A stretch of DNA of 9,745 nucleotides from Methanosarcinales archaeon (GTDB taxonomy: Archaea > Halobacteriota > Methanosarcinia > Methanosarcinales > Methanogasteraceae), in assembly GCA_030605805.1 (NCBI GenBank), contig JAUWHQ010000159.1:1-9745 (forward strand), read 5' to 3'. The position numbers and the translations under genes are program-made. Under the pieces are notes generated by a model. It ran no database searches, was not told where the DNA came from, and saw only the letters and a list, made by a program, of their open reading frames with translations. Shown here in pieces: positions 6,403 to 9,745 of this stretch. Numbering within the stretch: position 1 is the stretch's first letter; every line of letters begins with the position of its first letter.

Positions 6403-6446
6403 AAAAAATAAAAAAAGAGAAGGATCATCGAATGTATTCGATGATC
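6403..6446 (-). terminator. Hairpin plus T-tract terminator of ftsZ
   Basis: On the - strand GATCATCGAAT (6446-6436), a 2-base loop (AC) and ATTCGATGATC (6433-6423) form a perfect 11-bp stem. It spans the last codons and TGA of ftsZ. Six bases later comes a T-tract, seven T, one A, six T (6416-6403). This has the form of a bacterial-type intrinsic terminator and is unusually well made for an archaeon, where a T-tract alone is typical. Confidence 0.75.
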
Positions 6447-7573
6447 GGTCTTTGCGGTTTATTATACCCGACTTCGATCGGGTTTTCTTTGATATGCCCT
6501 GAACGGATCGGTACACGCTGCTGGTATGCGTCCGGACCAAGTATCTGAGCCGACTCAACGCCAGTCATGACTGCCATCACGCGCACCATGCCCTCATACT
6601 CCTCCTCGATGCGGGCACCCCAGATCACGTTTGCATGTGGGCTGAGTTCGTAGGTGAGCGAACTCGCGATCTCGTCCGCCTCCTTCAGGCTGAGGTCAGG
6701 ACCGCCTGTAATGTGTACAAGACACCCTGTAGCGCCGCGATAATCCACGTCCAGCAGCGGGTGGTTCAGCGCCCCGCGGACAACGTCATCTGACTTGTCT
6801 CGCGTCTTTGATTCGCCGAAGAGCATCACTGCAACGCCGCCGCAGTTCATAACCGTCCTGATGTCTGCATAATCGAGATTGATCAGCGATGGTCTGGTGA
6901 TCGTCTCTGATATGCCTTTAACGGTCTCTGAGATCAACTGATCCATGACTGAGAATGCATGCCCCATCGGCAGATTCGGCACATAGTTGAGCAGGCGGTT
7001 GTTATCAAGAGCGATCACCGTGTGCGCTGCAGCACTCAACTCATGAAGACCTTTCTCTGCCTTAATGGTACGGGCACGTTCCACATGAAACGGTGTTGAT
7101 ACCATCCCGACCACAATTGCACCATTCTCCTTCGCGATATCAGCCACCACCGGCGCAACTCCGGTACCGGTGCCGCCACCCATGCCAGCCGTGATAAAGA
7201 CCAGATCGGCATCGGCGAGCATCTCGGTGAGTGTGCCTCGCGCAAGTTCGGCGGCGCGCCTCCCAACATCAGGATCACCGCCGGCACCAAGCCCTCGCGT
7301 GATGGATTTCCCGACCAGAACCTTCTTATCAGCCCTGCACTCGTCCAGATCCTGCCTGTCCGTGTTAATCGCAATGATATCCACGCCATCGATACCAATG
7401 TCATACATCCGGGTGGAGGTGTTGTTGCCAGCGCCACCGCAGCCAACGATCACTATACGCGGCGTTCCAACAAAATCGACCATATCATCAATAGCCCCAG
7501 TCTCGCAGGTTGTTTGACGATACAGTTCCTCATTTTCACTATGTTTCAGTGCTTCCTGTATTACTGATTGCAT
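6425..7573 (-). CDS. ftsZ: Cell division GTPase FtsZ, archaeal FtsZ2 type
   Basis: Tubulin-family GTPase that polymerises into the cytokinetic ring at mid-cell. The protein has 382 residues. Seen: the nucleotide loop GCGGAGNNT at 44-52; NTDRQDL at 70-76; the tubulin signature GGGTGTG at 132-138 with TAGM before it; and the T7 synergy loop NLDYAD at 232-237 that completes GTP hydrolysis on the next subunit. The wording ([52 protein letters not shown]) is that of archaeal FtsZ2, as opposed to FtsZ1, from memory. The end PIIEYIR is a plausible short C-terminal anchor peptide, perhaps for SepF. The start has a strong GAGGGGA (7585-7579 on the - strand) five bases upstream. It has its own TATA box and terminator, so it is monocistronic. 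No second ftsZ is in the window. Confidence 0.98.
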   Translation of the reverse strand: MQSVIQEALKHSENEELYRQTTCETGAIDDMVDFVGTPRIVIVGCGGAGNNTSTRMYDIGIDGVDIIAINTDRQDLDECRADKKVLVGKSITRGLGAGGDPDVGRRAAELARGTLTEMLADADLVFITAGMGGGTGTGVAPVVADIAKENGAIVVGMVSTPFHVERARTIKAEKGLHELSAAAHTVIALDNNRLLNYVPNLPMGHAFSVMDQLISETVKGISETITRPSLINLDYADIRTVMNCGGVAVMLFGESKTRDKSDDVVRGALNHPLLDVDYRGATGCLVHITGGPDLSLKEADEIASSLTYELSPHANVIWGARIEEEYEGMVRVMAVMTGVESAQILGPDAYQQRVPIRSGHIKENPIEVGYNKPQRPIIEYIR

Positions 7574-7608
7574 TTCCGTCCCCTCAATGAGATTTCACAT
7601 GCTTTTAT

Positions 7609-7632
7609 GCATCCGACGTTCATTCCGGATGC
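7609..7632 (-). promoter_or_regulatory. Inverted repeat in the ftsZ leader, possible operator
   Basis: GCATCCG (7609-7615) and CGGATGC (7626-7632) form a 7-bp inverted repeat with a 10-base spacer just inside the predicted ftsZ leader. A third GGATGC sits at 7672-7677, on the other side of the TATA box. The three copies bracket the core promoter, which suggests a repressor or activator site. It could also fold as an RNA hairpin in the leader. Confidence 0.4.
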
Positions 7633-7658
7633 GATAAGATAGAATCTAATATCGATTG

Positions 7659-7666
7659 TATATATA
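7659..7666 (-). promoter_or_regulatory. TATA box of ftsZ
   Basis: TATATATA, read on the - strand within ACTATATATACAAT, is the only good TATA box between cca and ftsZ. It predicts a start near 7635 and a leader of about 60 bases. It lies in the 144-base gap after the cca stop. Confidence 0.6.
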
Positions 7667-7717
7667 GTTATGGATGCACGTGGTTGCGGTCGGTGAGATG
7701 CTGGAGAATCGAAAATA

Positions 7718-9115
7718 TCACTTTACGCCAATTTTATTTGTGAAATATTCATTTAAAAACTCCAGATCGAATATATCGGCGATCTCTTTGCCTTCAGCCA
7801 CGTCATACCCCGCGCGGATGTGTTCACGCATCTGTTTTCCAAGCGCACATGAATGGAGTTCCGATTCGAGCAGATGCTTTGCCGATACATATCTTCGATG
7901 GATATCGACCATGTACTGCCCGTTCTCGATATACACATTGGAAAACGTATCGTTATTCGTAAACTTACTTTTGAATCGCTCTGCATGTGCTCGCATGTAG
8001 GCGGGCGGTCCGACATGCTTTCTTAATGCTGGAAGCTCTCCTGACACAAGTTCGATCAATAACGTGACGTTATCTGTGGTCTTGTTTGTAGACTGGATTC
8101 CTATGGCGCTTCCGAGCACTGTGAAGTCGTGTTCGTCAAGCAAACCGATCGCTGACTGACGCATCTTGTACAACTGCGGATAAGCGATATCCTCGACCAT
8201 ATCAGGAATCTCGAACGATATTGCGAGCAGATCGGTACCTCTTGCGTCCATCGCTGCGATGATCTCTGATTTGTGCACAGGCATCAAGGGTTTTGCAAAG
8301 AAATGTTCGATAGACGGCTCTGCTAAAAAGGTACGTGCTGCGTCCGCGAATGTGTAGAATTGATCGAGCGATAACGCGGCTGCAACATTGCGGTTCGGGT
8401 CAGTGGGATCGATCACGAAGAGCGGCTCCCACACTCCGCCTGATGCGCTGTGCTGGGCACCCTGCCTGGAACGCTGGGACGTGGTGACCCCTGGCTCGAT
8501 CAGCAGACCGTCTTGCCAGTTGCAGGCAGCCTCAAGCACCGCAAGGAACGAGCCGTAATGGATGATCAGCAGTTCGCATAGAAACCCGGAAAACCCGCGT
8601 ACCCGGAGTTCGGATCCATAAACCTGAGCACACTTCATGAATTGCTTGAGCAGCAGCACCCCGTCCTCCAATCCACTAATTCGTGGTAGGACGTACCGGT
8701 TGTGGAAGGGAGTCCGATCCACTGCTGATCTCATCTCTTCCGGGCGGGATATCTGATAACATGGTACCAGATCGACCCGGCAATCATCGAATCGAGCATG
8801 GATGTACGGATGTTCGGCATATCGCTTTTCATAACTATCTGCACGATCTGCCACCAGTTTTGCAACGCGCAAGCCCTCGGTCTCAAGTTCCTCCCTCGTC
8901 AGGTCGGTAGAAAACATTATAAACAGATCAAGATCGTGTGCTCCTGAAATCCATGTTTTACGTGCAGCAGACCCAACAAGCTCGCACCTGAAACCCTCTT
9001 CCCTGATATAACCGCAAACCCTGCGGCTGAGTTCTGCAAGTTCGTCGCGTTCCTCCTGGGTCGGTCTGACCGCCGTAAGAACGTTGCTAAGGATTGTTAG
9101 GATATTGTCTTGCAT
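7718..9115 (-). CDS. cca: CCA-adding tRNA nucleotidyltransferase (archaeal class I)
   Basis: Adds or repairs the 3'-terminal CCA of tRNAs from CTP and ATP without a nucleic-acid template. The protein has 465 residues, normal for archaeal class I enzymes. Seen: the catalytic nucleotidyltransferase signature GSAARKTWISGAHDLDLF at 48-65, with metal-binding D61 and D63, and the third carboxylate D115 in CRVDLVPCY. Around 134-143 is the conserved DRTPFHNRYV segment. The middle region RFSG-like (RGFSGFLCELLIIHYGSF) and the C-terminal region LPALRKHVGPPA are typical of this family. The N-terminus MQDNILTILSNVLTAVRPTQEER is where homologues begin, supporting ATG 9115. A purine-rich GGAAAGGG lies about ten bases upstream, a rather long spacing. 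It reads toward ftsZ but ftsZ has its own promoter. Confidence 0.95.
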   Translation of the reverse strand: MQDNILTILSNVLTAVRPTQEERDELAELSRRVCGYIREEGFRCELVGSAARKTWISGAHDLDLFIMFSTDLTREELETEGLRVAKLVADRADSYEKRYAEHPYIHARFDDCRVDLVPCYQISRPEEMRSAVDRTPFHNRYVLPRISGLEDGVLLLKQFMKCAQVYGSELRVRGFSGFLCELLIIHYGSFLAVLEAACNWQDGLLIEPGVTTSQRSRQGAQHSASGGVWEPLFVIDPTDPNRNVAAALSLDQFYTFADAARTFLAEPSIEHFFAKPLMPVHKSEIIAAMDARGTDLLAISFEIPDMVEDIAYPQLYKMRQSAIGLLDEHDFTVLGSAIGIQSTNKTTDNVTLLIELVSGELPALRKHVGPPAYMRAHAERFKSKFTNNDTFSNVYIENGQYMVDIHRRYVSAKHLLESELHSCALGKQMREHIRAGYDVAEGKEIADIFDLEFLNEYFTNKIGVK

Positions 9116-9157
9116 CTGTTTCGTGCCCTTTCCAGTGTTCTGGTTGTTCAGGTATTG

Positions 9158-9165
9158 CTTATATG
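9158..9165 (-). promoter_or_regulatory. TATA box candidate of cca
   Basis: Read on the - strand, CATATAAG lies about 42 bases before the cca ATG, predicting a start near 9135 and a leader of about 20 bases that just contains the GGAAAGGG ribosome-binding candidate. A second AT-rich box (TATATAAA, 9209-9202) further upstream would give a leader of about 60 bases. Confidence 0.5.
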
Positions 9166-9310
9166 TGCGATCATGATTCTTTAACCTGTCAGGTCGTCCT
9201 GTTTATATATCAGACATTACCTGTGGATCGGCAGGACATCCTTATATCCCATCTTCGCCAGATTAAAATTAAACCGCAACCAGTGAACCCCCTCATCTTT
9301 CGAGTCTGTT
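9166..9310. other. Intergenic region between cca and the transposase fragment
   Basis: No gene is seen. It contains an 11-base palindrome, ACCTGTCAGGT (9184-9194), next to the AT-rich box TTTATATA (9202-9209), and a 6-base inverted pair GTCCTG (9196-9201) / CAGGAC (9232-9237). The 3' end of the insertion sequence must lie in this region or just to its left, but I cannot place it: no clear terminal inverted repeat is identifiable with only one end in view. Nothing here matches the TGTAATGGTCA ends of the element at 1811-2028. Confidence 0.35.
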
Positions 9311-9745
9311 CTACATCCTTTTGACCCCAATTGACTTCAAGTACCCACCCTCCCCCAAATACTTACAATTGAACATCTGCATAATGTTTTTTTGCACATC
9401 CGTCAAGGGCATAAGCTTCTTACCTTCGCATTTGGTACCCCTCACGCCCAACTTCGCAACTTCGCATCTCGCAAGCGTACTATAGACCTTACTCACACTA
9501 CTCATATCCCTAATCGGAGCTTCCCTGAGCTTGTTCGTCACAGTTACATCCAGCAGATAACCCAGAATGCATATTGTATAATGCGCACGGACATGCTCAT
9601 CAGTATATACAAATGTCGGCTGGAACTTAAGGAAAGATTTCACTTCCCTAAAACCCTCCTCCACCCTATTCTTGTCCCTGTATGCTTGTATAAGTTTTTC
9701 CGGACTGAGTCTAAACTTCTCAGGCTCTGTGGTTTTTGTGATGTT
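9311..9745 (-). CDS. Transposase, IS4 superfamily / IS1634-like, C-terminal part (runs off window)
   Basis: The frame is open from the right window edge to TAG at 9313-9311, 144 residues, so the 5' part is outside. A GTG at 9664 is only an internal codon. The stretch AYRDKNRVEEGFREVKSFLK reproduces the YREK signature of DDE transposases of the IS4 superfamily in spacing Y-x2-K-x3-E-x6-K, with Lys for the usual Arg. The Glu is the third catalytic carboxylate. The following VRAHYTICILGYLL is the hydrophobic helix typical of IS1634-like proteins. The tail (STLARCEVAKLGVRG, then MPLTDVQKNIMQMF) fits the family's last domain, and the reading frame is intact as far as seen. Codon composition is more AT-rich than the neighbouring genes, as expected of a mobile gene. 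Exact IS family needs the upstream half. Confidence 0.85.
   Translation of the reverse strand, partial: NITKTTEPEKFRLSPEKLIQAYRDKNRVEEGFREVKSFLKFQPTFVYTDEHVRAHYTICILGYLLDVTVTNKLREAPIRDMSSVSKVYSTLARCEVAKLGVRGTKCEGKKLMPLTDVQKNIMQMFNCKYLGEGGYLKSIGVKRM

Noticed and set aside
9094..9324. 76-residue + strand frame upstream of cca
   Set aside because: Overlaps the cca start and its promoter region. No family features.
9447..9478. TTCGC-rich periodic stretch inside the transposase, resembling the hairpin repeat at 1872-1950
   Set aside because: The frame continues normally through it and the residues (LARCEVAKLGVRG) fit the transposase C-terminal domain, so it is coding sequence and not an inserted repeat.
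1..9745. CRISPR array, tRNA, rRNA or C/D-box RNA
   Set aside because: No regularly spaced repeat-spacer pattern, no T-loop-like GGTTCRANNCC with a matching acceptor stem, and no C/D box pairs were recognised in the gene-free stretches.

Overview
The window is archaeal and euryarchaeal in character. It carries a 20S proteasome beta subunit with an N-terminal-threonine propeptide, the KH/beta-CASP nuclease aCPSF1, an archaeal (class I) CCA-adding enzyme, an FtsZ2-type FtsZ, an archaeal riboflavin-pathway reductase and a DUF166 protein. Most intergenic regions hold archaeal-type TATA boxes. The set fits a methanogen or a methane/alkane-oxidising relative (Methanosarcinales, ANME or Syntrophoarchaeum type), but no methanogenesis gene is present, so the lineage is inference.

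Layout. Positions 1-402 are AT-rich and gene-free. The + strand block follows: a riboflavin-pathway reductase (403-1092), overlapped by 4 bases by a HAD phosphatase of the archaeal phosphoglycolate phosphatase type (1089-1754); then a non-coding gap that holds a small inverted-repeat element (1811-2028); an Mtq2/HemK-type glutamine methyltransferase (2060-2662); psmB (2791-3429); and aCPSF1 (3451-5361). The - strand block converges on it: the DUF166 protein (6159-5395), ftsZ (7573-6425) and cca (9115-7718). At the right edge, still on the - strand, is the C-terminal part of an IS4-superfamily/IS1634-like transposase (9745-9311) that runs off the window.

How the genes relate. Most are housekeeping genes: cofactor synthesis, release-factor modification, protein turnover, 3'-end formation of transcripts, cell division and tRNA maturation. 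Only the reductase/phosphatase pair and psmB-aCPSF1 look co-transcribed. ftsZ ends in a perfect 11-bp hairpin plus T-tract, so it is transcriptionally separate from the DUF166 gene.

The most interesting structure is in the 1755-2059 gap. A 218-bp segment has perfect 11-bp terminal inverted repeats (TGTAATGGTCA / TGACCATTACA) and is flanked by identical 14-bp direct repeats, which is the anatomy of a MITE with its target-site duplication. Its centre is a long imperfect hairpin of the dispersed kind that produces spurious 'NAKAQRR' reading frames. Joining the two flanks in silico restores a TATA box (TATAAATA) ending 26 bases before the methyltransferase ATG. The insertion therefore appears to have split a leaderless promoter. 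Other points of interest are a tandem repeat in the psmB leader, a U-rich tract directly before the aCPSF1 start codon, repeated GGATGC motifs around the ftsZ promoter, and the possible link of the HAD phosphatase to riboflavin synthesis.
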